Positions 29,027 through 38,402 of a stretch of 64,000 nt of DNA are shown one piece after another. The stretch lies in the NCBI RefSeq assembly GCF_001707825.1, contig NZ_LYBM01000018.1:31231-95230 (forward strand), given 5' to 3'. Under the pieces are notes generated by a model that was not told the origin of the DNA, ran no database searches, and saw nothing but the letters and a program-made list of their open reading frames with translations. The position numbers were made by a program, and so were the translations under genes. The DNA is from Veronia pacifica. Lineage in GTDB: Bacteria > Pseudomonadota > Gammaproteobacteria > Enterobacterales > Vibrionaceae. The stretch's first letter is position 1. Each line of letters opens with the position of its first letter.

Positions 29027-29285
29027 CCACTGAAAAGCGAGATTGCTAGAGAATTGGTATAAAAGTGTAACTTAAAATTTACAATACATTACGTAGTCTG
29101 TTGAACAAGATGAGACGAAAACGCACATGATATCCATGTGTTCGGTCCTCACTGCGCGCTATTTTCATGTTACATATCGCAGAGAAGATTATTGACGAAC
29201 TCGACAAGCACGATTTAAGGGGGCCGCTGTGAGTAAAAATCGTCAGAAAAAGAGTGTTGAATTGCACAGGTATTCATTCTGAGAG
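29027..29285. other. Intergenic stretch between metK and the lipoprotein gene
   Basis: Holds an inverted repeat CACATG-ATATC-CATGTG near 29110-29130 and two very short plus-strand frames (29168-29233, and 29229-29282 with AGGGGG before its GTG). No established gene or RNA is recognised here. Confidence 0.4.
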
Positions 29286-29310
29286 GAAAAAAGGTGGCCT
29301 AGGCCACCTT
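29286..29310 (-). terminator. Rho-independent terminator of the lipoprotein gene
   Basis: On the minus strand AAGGTGGCCT pairs with AGGCCACCTT with no loop bases to spare, then TTTTTT. It lies 27 bases after the stop. Confidence 0.85.
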
Positions 29311-29336
29311 GTCATTTGCTATTTAGAACTGATAAG

Positions 29337-31793
29337 TCAGTATTGATAAAAGGAGAGCCCCGGTGCTTGAGCATTGTCATCGATACGTGGCAATTGGTTC
29401 CACTTGTCGAAGTCCAGTTCGTCAATGACTTCGCCTTCGTTGCGGATGTCATCGATGATGACTTCATTGGAGCGATAACTATCATGCTTTACAGAGTAAA
29501 CCAGTGTGAGGTTACGAACTCCCAGTTCAGCGTTTGACACACCGGTGTAAGTTTTTTTACTGCCATAAGTATCTTCCACTGTCAGATTCAATGAATATTG
29601 TTTGCCATCCCGTGCAAGTTTTATTGTCATCTTACTAACACCTTGGGCATCAAACTTTTCATTATCTGCCTGACTATCTTTATGATAGATGGAAGTCTCA
29701 TCAGCCTCTTTATAAAAACCCAAAAATGGGGAATAAAAATTGGTTGCGCTGACATCCAAGTCGAATCGAGGTGCTGTAGATGATAGCAGAGAGAAAGTTT
29801 TCGTTTCTCCATCTGTCAAAGTGCCGTCGAACAGATGAATGGTTAATTTGCCATCAAAGGCTTTGACAGCGTTTCCTGTTGTCAAAGTGCTCTCGTCATG
29901 ATCTGCATTCACCAACATTGGGCCTTGCTCTGGTCGGGTTTGCCAGTTAAAGGTTCTATCTTTATCGTCTGGTTGACCGGAAACAAGTTTAAAGCCGTCG
30001 CTGTCCTGTGCGTTACCATCGATGAACAATCTGTAATGGCTGGCGAAATCTAAACCTTGTAACTCTCCATTGTTATCTTGATTTAAGGCTGGGTAGATAA
30101 CGTGAGCCATTCGGTTTAACCAAACCAACATAGGTTTTAGTTGTTCCCCGGTATCGGTGTTGGTGACGGAAATGTGATTTTCAACACTTTGTGGATCCAT
30201 CCATTTATTGAATTCAATCGTGCTGCTGGAGAAATTACTGACAGGAGTGCTCACCTTAACCACTTTAGGGTTACCACCAGAATTTACTGGACGTTGGGGA
30301 CGAATAATTTCCATATCGGCAATTGATATAGCATCATTTGATACTGATGCGGTGGTATTGATATCCAGAAAATCTGATTCAGGCTTGCCTTGGCTCAATG
30401 CGTTGACATCGATTGTACCGCTTACCATAGTAGAGTCAGCCTGATTAAACGCAGTGAAATAGAGGGTATCTCCTTTATATTTCCAGTTTTCAATGCTTAG
30501 GCGGTACTTCGTTGGCTCGCCACCAAAGAGAGCGATAGTTTCTTTATTGGTAAGATTGGCGACATTAATAGTGTCATAATTACCGTAGTTATTGTGATTA
30601 CCTGTAGCTACATAGAACGCCCTTCCTTTGGCAATTTGTAGTGGCGTGGACCAGCGCCATGAAGAACTCAGATCTGGAGTTCTGACAACAGGAAGATCGG
30701 ACTGTGGGAGGATGCTGTAAAGACCGCTATTCTCGGGGGAAATTGGGTCTAGCTTTAAGCTATACAGGTGACCATTATCGCCCATGATTAGACTACTAGC
30801 ATTGTAACCAACGGTGATCTTAGTACGGTCTATACCGCCAGCAGCTTCCTTGCTTGGTTTAGCAAAGCTTAAAGAATTGGAATCTTGATAAATAACTGTA
30901 TTACTGTCATCGACCGAGTAGGTGTTCAACCACGTATTTGAATCTAACAAAGGAATCGTACTGTTTTTAGTTGAATCAGGCAGCATATTCAGGCCGCTGT
31001 TATCTCGGTAAACTAGAGTGTTACTTTTGGTGACAATAAAACTTTGTATTGACTTACTGTCAACAGAAAGCTGCCGTATTTGGCCTGTTTTGCTGTCAAC
31101 TCGGGTGATCACACCTTGAGTGCTGCTTCCGTTGATATCGTCTAGATCCTGAATCGACTTATACCCGTCTTCATCGACAACTTTAAATTTTTTACCGATG
31201 AAATAGACATTACCATCACCATCTATCTGTATTGGTTTGAAGCGACCATCATTGATTTCTTCGTTCCAGTTATACGGCTTTTCGGCAAAATATCCTTCAG
31301 CAAGGCAGCTGTGTGAATTATTCGCCGTGTTGACTTTAAAAATTGCACACTCTGTTGCGGCTATCAGGTCATTGCTTTCCCATAATGAGTCGTGTTCAAC
31401 GGCAATGTAAATATATTTGCCATCTGGGCTGACCACGCTGTAGCTAAATTTACCCTTAAGGTTGTTAGCGAGAACAGGTGACAATTGCCCCTTCTCGTCC
31501 ATCGCAAAGAGGTTGCTGCTATTTGAGCTGTTATACCCGGCATAGCCTGTGTTTTCTGCAGACTGCAGGGCGATAGCAGGTGCGTCTGGGTTTCCTTCCT
31601 TTAACGGATTTGCGTACGTTTGAGCATTCTTTGTGGTGGTAACTACGGCAATGGCGTTGCTGAGGTTAAATTTAACATCAGTAGGTGAAACGGCATTGTT
31701 AACTGATGAAGAGCTGTCGTCACCGCCGCATGCAGAGAGAAGTGTCGCTAACGACACTGCCAAAAGTGACTGTTTTAAATGATTATTTTGCAT
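29337..31793 (-). CDS. Large exported lipoprotein of unknown function
   Basis: The 818-residue product has a lipoprotein signal (LATLLSAC, then GGDDSSSS, a typical flexible linker). Residues about 75-480 contain spaced short motifs such as SYSVVSPDGKYIYIAVEHD, IDGDGNVYFIGKK and DNGHLYSLKLD, suggesting a beta-propeller. Residues about 505-615 look like an Ig-like domain (FNKWMDPQSVENHISVTN). The C-terminal part (about 640-800) is beta-rich. No catalytic motif is seen. It probably faces the cell surface or periplasm. It occupies the place of tkt between metK and epd, is monocistronic with its own terminator, and looks lower in GC than its neighbours, so it may be a lineage-specific acquisition (inference). 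Confidence 0.8.
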   Translation of the reverse strand: MQNNHLKQSLLAVSLATLLSACGGDDSSSSVNNAVSPTDVKFNLSNAIAVVTTTKNAQTYANPLKEGNPDAPAIALQSAENTGYAGYNSSNSSNLFAMDEKGQLSPVLANNLKGKFSYSVVSPDGKYIYIAVEHDSLWESNDLIAATECAIFKVNTANNSHSCLAEGYFAEKPYNWNEEINDGRFKPIQIDGDGNVYFIGKKFKVVDEDGYKSIQDLDDINGSSTQGVITRVDSKTGQIRQLSVDSKSIQSFIVTKSNTLVYRDNSGLNMLPDSTKNSTIPLLDSNTWLNTYSVDDSNTVIYQDSNSLSFAKPSKEAAGGIDRTKITVGYNASSLIMGDNGHLYSLKLDPISPENSGLYSILPQSDLPVVRTPDLSSSWRWSTPLQIAKGRAFYVATGNHNNYGNYDTINVANLTNKETIALFGGEPTKYRLSIENWKYKGDTLYFTAFNQADSTMVSGTIDVNALSQGKPESDFLDINTTASVSNDAISIADMEIIRPQRPVNSGGNPKVVKVSTPVSNFSSSTIEFNKWMDPQSVENHISVTNTDTGEQLKPMLVWLNRMAHVIYPALNQDNNGELQGLDFASHYRLFIDGNAQDSDGFKLVSGQPDDKDRTFNWQTRPEQGPMLVNADHDESTLTTGNAVKAFDGKLTIHLFDGTLTDGETKTFSLLSSTAPRFDLDVSATNFYSPFLGFYKEADETSIYHKDSQADNEKFDAQGVSKMTIKLARDGKQYSLNLTVEDTYGSKKTYTGVSNAELGVRNLTLVYSVKHDSYRSNEVIIDDIRNEGEVIDELDFDKWNQLPRIDDNAQAPGLSFYQY

Positions 31794-32161
31794 AATTTAA
31801 CGCGAACGTTTCCTAAAGTTTTTCATGTGAAGTTGGGTTTTTGCCCTAATCGACAGGTTTCCTAAATCCTCCCTTTTTAGCTGAGAGTTGTGTTTAGGTA
31901 ATCCCAAAAGAAAATACGGAGTGTTTCCTTATGAAGCGTCGAATTATGAGTTAATGACAGTGACTAAGACTGTCTCATCATAATTATATAGTTATCTATT
32001 TTGATATTCCCCGGTTGGTTGGTTGGATATTGTGCAATCAGCGGTTATCATCAACTAACTCACTGAAGTGCTGGGAGTGGCGTCACATTCTTAGTGCGCC
32101 TTTTCCATTCATGAGATAAACTAGCCGTCGCTTTTCATAACTATGTTGTGTGTATAGGGAA
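31794..32161. other. Divergent intergenic region between the lipoprotein gene and epd
   Basis: AT-rich. The 10-mer GTTTCCTAAA occurs at 31808 and 31857, with a related GTTTCCTTAT at 31923. A GTTGGTTGGTTGG run lies near 32014. No gene is visible. Promoters for both neighbours must lie here, but I cannot fix them. Confidence 0.4.
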
Positions 32162-33175
32162 ATGGCATTACGCATTGCAATTAACGGATTTGGCCGAATA
32201 GGTCGAAGCGTGCTCCGTGCATTGTACGAGAGCGAAAAAAAGGATCAGATTCAGGTTATCGCGATTAATGAGTTGGCGGAGCCTGAAGGCATGGCACACT
32301 TATTAAAGTACGACTCCTGCCATGGCCGATTTAAAGAAGAGGTCAGTTTTAGTCAGGAGCACCTCAATATCGGTGGCGATAAGGTGCGCATTTTGCACCA
32401 GCCGGATATCCATTTATTGCCATGGGCGGATCTGGATATTGATATCGTGCTGGAGTGCACAGGGGTATTTGGAGAACGAGAACATGGTCAGGCACATATT
32501 GATGCCGGCGCAAAAAAAGTTCTTTTCTCGCACCCGGGTGGCCATCACCTCGATAACACTGTCATCTTTGGTGTTAACCACGACTCCCTGAAACCTGAAC
32601 ATACCATAGTGTCTAACGGCTCATGCACCACCAACTGCATTGTGCCCGTTATTAAAGTGCTGGATGAGAAATTTGGCATTCAATCAGGCACCATCACCAC
32701 GATCCACTCTTCCATGAATGATCAGCAAGTGATTGATGCTTATCATACTGATCTCAGACGAACCCGGGCGGCCAGCCAATCCATTATTCCGGTAGATACC
32801 AAGCTCCATCTCGGCATTGGCCGTATCTTTCCTGAGTTCGCTGAGAAGTTTGAAGCTATTTCTGTCCGCGTCCCCACCATAAACGTCACCGCGATGGATT
32901 TAAGTGTGACTGTTCATACTGACGTCGATGTTCATGACATAAATCAAGCCCTCAAAGAGGCTGCTCAGTGTACATTGACAGGTATTGTGGACTATACCGA
33001 AGCCCCCCTGGTTTCTAACGATTTTATTCATGATCCTCACAGCGCCATTGTTGATGGCTCGCAGACACGAGTCAGTAACCAACATCTGATAAAAATGTTG
33101 GTTTGGTGCGATAACGAGTGGGGGTTTGCTAATCGGATGCTGGATACCGCATTAGCGATGAAAGATTTTTCCTGA
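32162..33175 (+). CDS. epd: D-erythrose-4-phosphate dehydrogenase
   Basis: A GAPDH-family enzyme that oxidises erythrose-4-phosphate for pyridoxal phosphate synthesis. It starts [20 protein letters not shown]; the catalytic Cys is in SNGSCTTNC, with [15 protein letters not shown] and [14 protein letters not shown]. The Epd call over GapA rests on [17 protein letters not shown] and the epd-pgk-fba order. The ATG at 32162 fits the family start; a GTG at 32150 is in frame. PdxJ, later in the same pathway, is also in this window. Confidence 0.95.
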   Translation: MALRIAINGFGRIGRSVLRALYESEKKDQIQVIAINELAEPEGMAHLLKYDSCHGRFKEEVSFSQEHLNIGGDKVRILHQPDIHLLPWADLDIDIVLECTGVFGEREHGQAHIDAGAKKVLFSHPGGHHLDNTVIFGVNHDSLKPEHTIVSNGSCTTNCIVPVIKVLDEKFGIQSGTITTIHSSMNDQQVIDAYHTDLRRTRAASQSIIPVDTKLHLGIGRIFPEFAEKFEAISVRVPTINVTAMDLSVTVHTDVDVHDINQALKEAAQCTLTGIVDYTEAPLVSNDFIHDPHSAIVDGSQTRVSNQHLIKMLVWCDNEWGFANRMLDTALAMKDFS

Positions 33176-33249
33176 GGCTCTGCTTGGAGTCTCTTTGTGG
33201 GCCGACTTTTAAATGGATTCTTTTAAATTTGAGTTAAGAGAGAGCGAAT

Positions 33250-34413
33250 ATGTCTGTAATTAAAATGACTGATTTGGATCTGGCCGGTAAACGCGTGCTG
33301 ATCCGTGCTGATCTGAATGTGCCAGTCAAAGAAGGTAAAGTAACGTCTGACGCACGTATTCTGGCTTCACTGCCAACGATTAAGCAGTGTCTTGAAGCTG
33401 GTGCGAAAGTAATGGTGACGTCTCATCTGGGCCGTCCAACTGAAGGCGAGTATGCAGAAGAGTTTTCTCTGCAACCTGTCGTTAATTATCTTAACGACGC
33501 TCTGGCATGTGATGTCAAACTGGCGAAAGAGTACCTAGACGGACTTGAGCTAAATGCCGGTGAGTTGGTTGTACTGGAAAACGTTCGCTTTAACAAAGGC
33601 GAAAAGAAAAACGACGAAGTTCTGTCAGAACAGTACGCAGCACTGTGTGATGTCTTTGTTATGGATGCGTTCGGTACTGCACACCGTGCGCAGGCATCAA
33701 CTCATGGCGTTGGCATGCATGCGCCAGTAGCTTGCGCAGGCCCATTGTTGGCCGCAGAACTTGAAGCCTTAGGTCAGGCTTTGGACAACCCAGCCCGACC
33801 AATGGTGGCTATCGTTGGTGGTTCAAAAGTGTCAACGAAGCTGACCGTGCTGGAGTCACTGGCAAAAATTGCTGATCAGGTTGTTGTTGGTGGTGGTATC
33901 GCCAATACCTTCATCGCGGCAACAGGCCAAAATGTCGGTAAGTCACTGTATGAGGCCGACCTGGTTGAAACCGCAAATACTCTGATGTCGCAAACTGATG
34001 TGCCAGTAGCGACTGATGTCGTGTGTGCAAAAGAGTTTTCTGAGTCTGCAGAAGCGACAATTAAAGCGGCAGGTGATATCGCTGAAGACGATATGGTGCT
34101 GGATATCGGCCCTGATTCAGCACATCACTTGGCTGAAATCATTAAGAATGCCAAAACCATTTTGTGGAATGGCCCTGTTGGTGTCTTCGAAATTGAGCAA
34201 TTTGGTAAAGGTACTGAAATTGTCTCTAAGGCAATTGCTGACTCTGAAGGCTTCTCTATTGCGGGTGGTGGCGACACGCTGGCAGCGATTGATAAGTACG
34301 GTATCAAAGAGCAGGTGTCTTATATCTCAACGGGTGGCGGTGCTTTCCTAGAGTTCGTTGAAGGTAAGAAGCTTCCAGCTGTTGAAATGCTTGAGCAGCG
34401 CGCCAACAGCTAA
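33250..34413 (+). CDS. pgk: Phosphoglycerate kinase
   Basis: Glycolytic and gluconeogenic enzyme that interconverts 1,3-bisphosphoglycerate and 3-phosphoglycerate. Hallmarks: [50 protein letters not shown] and GGGDTLAA. 387 residues, as in E. coli. It is 74 bases after epd. Its codon use is strongly biased, as expected for a highly expressed gene. Two hairpins without T runs follow it before fbaA. Confidence 0.97.
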   Translation: MSVIKMTDLDLAGKRVLIRADLNVPVKEGKVTSDARILASLPTIKQCLEAGAKVMVTSHLGRPTEGEYAEEFSLQPVVNYLNDALACDVKLAKEYLDGLELNAGELVVLENVRFNKGEKKNDEVLSEQYAALCDVFVMDAFGTAHRAQASTHGVGMHAPVACAGPLLAAELEALGQALDNPARPMVAIVGGSKVSTKLTVLESLAKIADQVVVGGGIANTFIAATGQNVGKSLYEADLVETANTLMSQTDVPVATDVVCAKEFSESAEATIKAAGDIAEDDMVLDIGPDSAHHLAEIIKNAKTILWNGPVGVFEIEQFGKGTEIVSKAIADSEGFSIAGGGDTLAAIDKYGIKEQVSYISTGGGAFLEFVEGKKLPAVEMLEQRANS

Positions 34414-34588
34414 TGAAATGAAAGAACAGAGGAACTGGACCTCTGTTGGATACCAGAGAATGATGGCTTTGGTATCTGGTTTGGGTACAATGCACCGCGT
34501 TGTTCGCAAACGTTTGCTGAATTGCATCCGGCTGACTCGTTAGCCGGACTGAAAATTATCAAAAGACAGTTTAAATAGGACTATAGCT

Positions 34589-35665
34589 ATGTCTAAGATT
34601 TTTGATTTCGTAAAACCTGGCGTTATCTCTGGTGACGACGTTCAGAAAGTATTTGAAATTGCTAAAGAGCAGAAGTTTGCTCTGCCAGCGGTAAACGTTG
34701 TAAACACTGATTCAATCAACGCTGTTTTGGAAGCTGCTGCAAAGGTTAAAGCGCCTGTTGTTATTCAGTTTTCAAACGGTGGTGCAGCTTTCTTCGCAGG
34801 TAAAGGCCTGAAGCTGGAAGGTCAGGGTTCACAGGTAGCAGGTGCTATTGCAGGTGCTAAGTACGTTCACGCCGTTGCTGAATCTTATGGCGTACCCGTT
34901 ATTCTGCACACCGACCACGCTGCGAAAAAACTTTTGCCGTGGATCGACGGTCTGCTGGACGCTGGTGAAGCTTTCTATGAGCAAACTGGTAAGCCACTGT
35001 TCTCTTCACACATGATTGATCTGTCTGAAGAGTCTCTGGAAGAAAACATCGACATCTGTGGCAAATACCTCGAGCGTATGGCTAAGATGAACATGACACT
35101 GGAAATCGAACTGGGTTGTACTGGTGGTGAGGAAGACGGCGTAGACAACACTGATATGGATCAGTCTGAGCTTTACACGTCTCCAGAAGATGTTGCTTAC
35201 GCTTACGAAAAGTTGAACGCTATCAGTCACCGTTTCACTATCGCAGCCTCTTTCGGTAACGTTCATGGTGTTTACAAGCCAGGTAACGTTGTGCTGACTC
35301 CAACTATCCTACGTGACTCACAGGCTTACTGTGCTGAGAAGTTTGATATTGCTCCTAATGCACTTAACTTTGTATTCCACGGTGGTTCTGGTTCATCACA
35401 AGCTGAGATCGAAGAATCTATCGGCTACGGTGTGATCAAAATGAATATCGATACTGATACTCAGTGGGCGACTTGGAACGGCATCCGCACTTACTATGTT
35501 GAAAACGAAGCGTACCTGCAAGGCCAAATCGGTAACCCAACCGGTGAAGATGCGCCAAACAAGAAATTCTACGATCCACGTGTTTGGCTGCGTAAAGCGC
35601 AGGAATCAATGGTAACTCGTCTTGAGCAGGCGTTTTCTGACCTGAACGCTATCGACGTGCTGTAA
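34589..35665 (+). CDS. fbaA: Fructose-bisphosphate aldolase, class II
   Basis: Zinc-dependent aldolase of glycolysis. MSKIFDFVKPGVISGDDVQ, HTDHAAKKLLPW (zinc His and Asp), ELGCTGGEEDGVD and FHGGSGSSQAEI are conserved. 358 residues, the usual length. Follows pgk by 175 bases and is followed by a strong terminator. Confidence 0.97.
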   Translation: MSKIFDFVKPGVISGDDVQKVFEIAKEQKFALPAVNVVNTDSINAVLEAAAKVKAPVVIQFSNGGAAFFAGKGLKLEGQGSQVAGAIAGAKYVHAVAESYGVPVILHTDHAAKKLLPWIDGLLDAGEAFYEQTGKPLFSSHMIDLSEESLEENIDICGKYLERMAKMNMTLEIELGCTGGEEDGVDNTDMDQSELYTSPEDVAYAYEKLNAISHRFTIAASFGNVHGVYKPGNVVLTPTILRDSQAYCAEKFDIAPNALNFVFHGGSGSSQAEIEESIGYGVIKMNIDTDTQWATWNGIRTYYVENEAYLQGQIGNPTGEDAPNKKFYDPRVWLRKAQESMVTRLEQAFSDLNAIDVL

Positions 35666-35703
35666 GACATATTCATTACACAGGCAACTGTGTGATCGAA
35701 GAT

Positions 35704-35734
35704 TAAAAACCCGCTATTTATTAGCGGGTTTTTC
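35704..35734 (+). terminator. Rho-independent terminator of fbaA
   Basis: AAAAACCCGCTA pairs with TAGCGGGTTTTT, T-rich on the plus strand, closing the epd-pgk-fbaA unit. Confidence 0.9.
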
Positions 35735-35911
35735 TTTATCTGTTCAAGTATTGAGCCAAGGTGCTCCTGTAGATAAACGTTACACTTTTCCTTTCGATTA
35801 CAGCTCGTTCAAACAAAGTACCGATCAAAGTGTTCATTGGCCAGACACACCTGCTGGCTGATATCCGAATGGCTGTGAGGTTGGCTACGTCAAACAATAA
35901 GTGAGATCGCG

Positions 35912-36766
35912 ATGAGTGAAGAAAATACAATAGGGAATGCAGCAGCAACGGCGACTAGCTGGTTGCAGAATAATCAGGAGCTAATCATCCAGTATGGTGT
36001 GAATGTTATAACGGCCATATTAATCCTCGTTATTGGTAACATGGTGGTAAAAGCCGTTGCGAATGGTGTTGCAGAAGTACTGCGCCGTAAAAAGTTCGAC
36101 TCGACTATCGTTGATTTTGTTCATACGTTTGTCCGTTATCTCCTGTTCGTTATTGTACTCATCGCAGCACTCGGTCGGTTGGGTGTTCAAACCGCTTCTA
36201 TTGTTGCTGTTATTGGTGCTGCAGGCCTTGCTGTCGGCCTTGCTCTTCAAGGGTCGCTATCTAACTTTGCTGCTGGCGTTTTAATTGTGATGTTCCGCCC
36301 CTTCAAATCTGGAGATTTTGTTGAAGTGGCCGGAGTATCAGGCTCCGTTGCTTCTATTCAGCTTTTTTCGACCGTACTGACCACACCAGACAATAAAATG
36401 GTGGTTGTTCCCAATGGCTCGGTTATTGGCAGTGCAATCACAAACTATTCCACGCACAACACCCGCCGAATCGATCTGACTATCGGTGTTTCATACAACG
36501 CAGACTTAAAAAAAACCAAAGCGATACTGGCTGATATTGTGGCTGCAGAACCGCGCATCCTTTCAAATCCAGCCACAACAATCGGGGTAGTGGCGCTTGC
36601 TGATTCATCCGTTAATTTGGTTGTGCGACCTTGGGTGAATACCGGAGACTACTGGCCTGTGTATTTCGATTTGATGCAAGCTATCAAAGAGGGATTAGAT
36701 AGCGAAGGTATTGAGATCCCTTATCCGCAGATGGATGTGCATATTAGCAAAGAAGCGTCCGCATAA
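35912..36766 (+). CDS. mscS: Small-conductance mechanosensitive channel MscS
   Basis: The 284-residue protein has three membrane helices (about 25-50, 65-85, 90-115). The pore helix AAGLAVGLALQGSLSNFAAG shows the Ala/Gly packing typical of MscS. The beta domain (FRPFKSGDFVEVAG, VVVPNGSVIGSAITNYS) and the C-terminal domain follow. It releases solutes on hypo-osmotic shock. In vibrios mscS also follows fba. Confidence 0.96.
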   Translation: MSEENTIGNAAATATSWLQNNQELIIQYGVNVITAILILVIGNMVVKAVANGVAEVLRRKKFDSTIVDFVHTFVRYLLFVIVLIAALGRLGVQTASIVAVIGAAGLAVGLALQGSLSNFAAGVLIVMFRPFKSGDFVEVAGVSGSVASIQLFSTVLTTPDNKMVVVPNGSVIGSAITNYSTHNTRRIDLTIGVSYNADLKKTKAILADIVAAEPRILSNPATTIGVVALADSSVNLVVRPWVNTGDYWPVYFDLMQAIKEGLDSEGIEIPYPQMDVHISKEASA

Positions 36767-36965
36767 GACGCGAAATTATTGTGCCATCTTTTGTTACGCT
36801 ATCATTACCATGGCAAAGAGGTATGATCAGCTTAAAGAAATTTTATCGTTGCTAATGAATTTACTTGCAGTTGTTGTCGGGCTTTTCTACCTTGCCTTAC
36901 AGAGACTGTATGTAAATTAACGACAGGTAGGCTTACCAATTATTCAGTAAGAAGGATGCTGATTT

Positions 36966-37364
36966 ATGAGCGATATTCCGTCAGATCTTAAGTACGCGAC
37001 GACCCATGAATGGATCCGTCCCGAAGGGAATGGAGTTTACACTGTGGGTATTTCTGACCATGCTCAGTCGCTGCTTGGCGATATGGTGTTTATCGATTTA
37101 CCTGATGTCGATGACCTTGTAGATGCTGGCGACGACTGTGCGGTGGCTGAGTCTGTTAAGGCTGCCTCAGACGTTTATTCGCCGTTGACGGGTAAGGTAG
37201 TGGCGGTGAATGAGGATCTAGAGTCGTCGCCCGAACTGGTTAACTCTGATCCCTACGGTGATGGCTGGCTATTCCAACTGACTATCAGCGATGACGCGGA
37301 ACTTAACGAATTACTTGATGCTGAAAGTTATGCTGAGTTACTTGACGAGGAAGACAGTGACTAG
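36966..37364 (+). CDS. gcvH: Glycine cleavage system H protein
   Basis: Carries the lipoyl arm of the glycine cleavage complex. The lipoylation Lys is in [17 protein letters not shown], and [12 protein letters not shown] and [11 protein letters not shown] precede it. 132 residues; AGAAGGA precedes the ATG. No gcvT, gcvP or lipoylation gene is in the window, so this copy stands apart from its partners. It could be the sole gcvH or a second copy used elsewhere, for example in lipoyl transfer. Confidence 0.94.
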   Translation: MSDIPSDLKYATTHEWIRPEGNGVYTVGISDHAQSLLGDMVFIDLPDVDDLVDAGDDCAVAESVKAASDVYSPLTGKVVAVNEDLESSPELVNSDPYGDGWLFQLTISDDAELNELLDAESYAELLDEEDSD

Positions 37365-37398
37365 GCCTTAGCTGTCAGTGTTGAGTCGACGAAAGAAA

Positions 37399-37430
37399 AA
37401 CACCGCGCAGAGCGCGGTGTTGGTTTTTTT
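37399..37430 (+). terminator. Rho-independent terminator of gcvH
   Basis: ACACCGCGC pairs with GCGCGGTGT over AGA, followed by a T-rich run. Confidence 0.9.
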
Positions 37431-37446
37431 GGCTAAGCGAACAGGC

Positions 37447-37647
37447 TTACTCAGTCCGTAATCTCCGAATTTCCTGATTAATTTCCTTTACCGTGCGGTA
37501 ATGTTGAACCTCAGCATTTTCCGGCGGCTTAAGCAGGCCCTGTTGAAACTCGAAATCTCCCTTTCCATTGATATGCAGGCGACCAGAGAACAAGCGCTGG
37601 ACATGCCTGGCAATCATCAGCGGGACATATCGATTAAACATTCGCAT
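37447..37647 (-). CDS. Small protein of unknown function (66 residues)
   Basis: A short, basic protein starting MRMFNRYVPLMIARHVQ and ending EINQEIRRLRTE. AAGGAA stands 6 bases before the ATG at 37647, a good ribosome site that supports expression. No signal peptide or clear membrane helix; the N-terminal 20 residues could form an amphipathic helix. I do not recognise the family. A strong 10-bp inverted repeat lies about 80 bases upstream. Confidence 0.65.
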   Translation of the reverse strand: MRMFNRYVPLMIARHVQRLFSGRLHINGKGDFEFQQGLLKPPENAEVQHYRTVKEINQEIRRLRTE

Positions 37648-37723
37648 TAGAAATTCCTTTTTTATTTTTCTATGTCTTCCGACATGACTAGCCAACTCCG
37701 TCTACCCAGATAATTCTATCCGG

Positions 37724-37755
37724 GCATCTGGCGGCGGGATTATAACGCCAGATGC
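37724..37755. repeat. Perfect 10-bp inverted repeat
   Basis: GCATCTGGCG (37724-37733) and CGCCAGATGC (37746-37755) flank 12 bases. There is no T run. It lies upstream of the 66-residue gene, so it could be an operator or a structure in its leader. Confidence 0.7.
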
Positions 37756-37820
37756 ATTAAACTAACGTGACTAAACAGCCAATCGATCAAGAAAAATGTA
37801 AGAAATAACTCATTGAGGTT

Positions 37821-37847
37821 AAAAAGCTAATAAACGAGCTTTTTTTG
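37821..37847. terminator. Terminator downstream of the ybaK-like gene
   Basis: AAAAAGCT pairs with AGCTTTTT around an 8-base loop, with T runs on both strands. It is about 70 bases after the minus-strand stop at 37917. Confidence 0.65.
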
Positions 37848-37916
37848 TTAAATATGGTTACAAGGTTCATATAAAACGCTGACAATATTGACACTAAAAG
37901 ATAAAAGTTAGTGTCT

Positions 37917-38402
37917 TTATCGTGATATATCAGCAAACATAGGGTTACATAGTGTTACTAAATCATTAAATTCAAGCTCTAGGCCAGCCAATTGTGTGCC
38001 ACTGCTTATATTTACCTTTTTATTTGATTCCAATGCGTTATCGAACACGACAGGAAGCCAGGTTTTCAAGGCAACAGGCGTTACCGTCCCCGGTGAAAAG
38101 CCCGTTACTGACTTTACCTGAGAACTGTCTGCGCATGTCATTCTCTTACAGCCAAATACAGCACGGACTTTTTTCGGATCGACACTGGCTGAACCCGGCA
38201 GGCAAGCCAATACATGGAAGCCACTCATGTCCCTGAGTAATATGGATTTAACCATCTGATCAGGGGCGACTCCACGTTGGCTGGCTGCCTCTTCGATGGT
38301 CTTGGCGATACCCGAGTGATGTAACACCTTATACTGGACAGATTCTCTGTCCAGTAGGTCAGTGACTACTGATGAAGTAAATGCAGTCATTTTATCAGTC
38401 AT
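37917..38402 (-). CDS. YbaK/ProX-type aminoacyl-tRNA deacylase
   Basis: A 161-residue protein of the YbaK/EbsC fold that clears mischarged tRNAs. Segments DQMVKSILLRDMSGFHVLACLPG (shared KS-x-x-L motif), FGCKRMTCADSSQVKSVTGF and GTVTPVALK fit the family. The ATG at 38402 overlaps the ygfZ stop by eight bases with GGAAG close upstream; an ATG at 38390 is a second option. Which substrate it edits cannot be told. Confidence 0.85.
   Translation of the reverse strand: MTDKMTAFTSSVVTDLLDRESVQYKVLHHSGIAKTIEEAASQRGVAPDQMVKSILLRDMSGFHVLACLPGSASVDPKKVRAVFGCKRMTCADSSQVKSVTGFSPGTVTPVALKTWLPVVFDNALESNKKVNISSGTQLAGLELEFNDLVTLCNPMFADISR

Noticed and set aside
32014..32026. GTTGGTTGGTTGG run upstream of epd
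   Set aside because: Only three units and out of any coding frame, too short to call a variable repeat.
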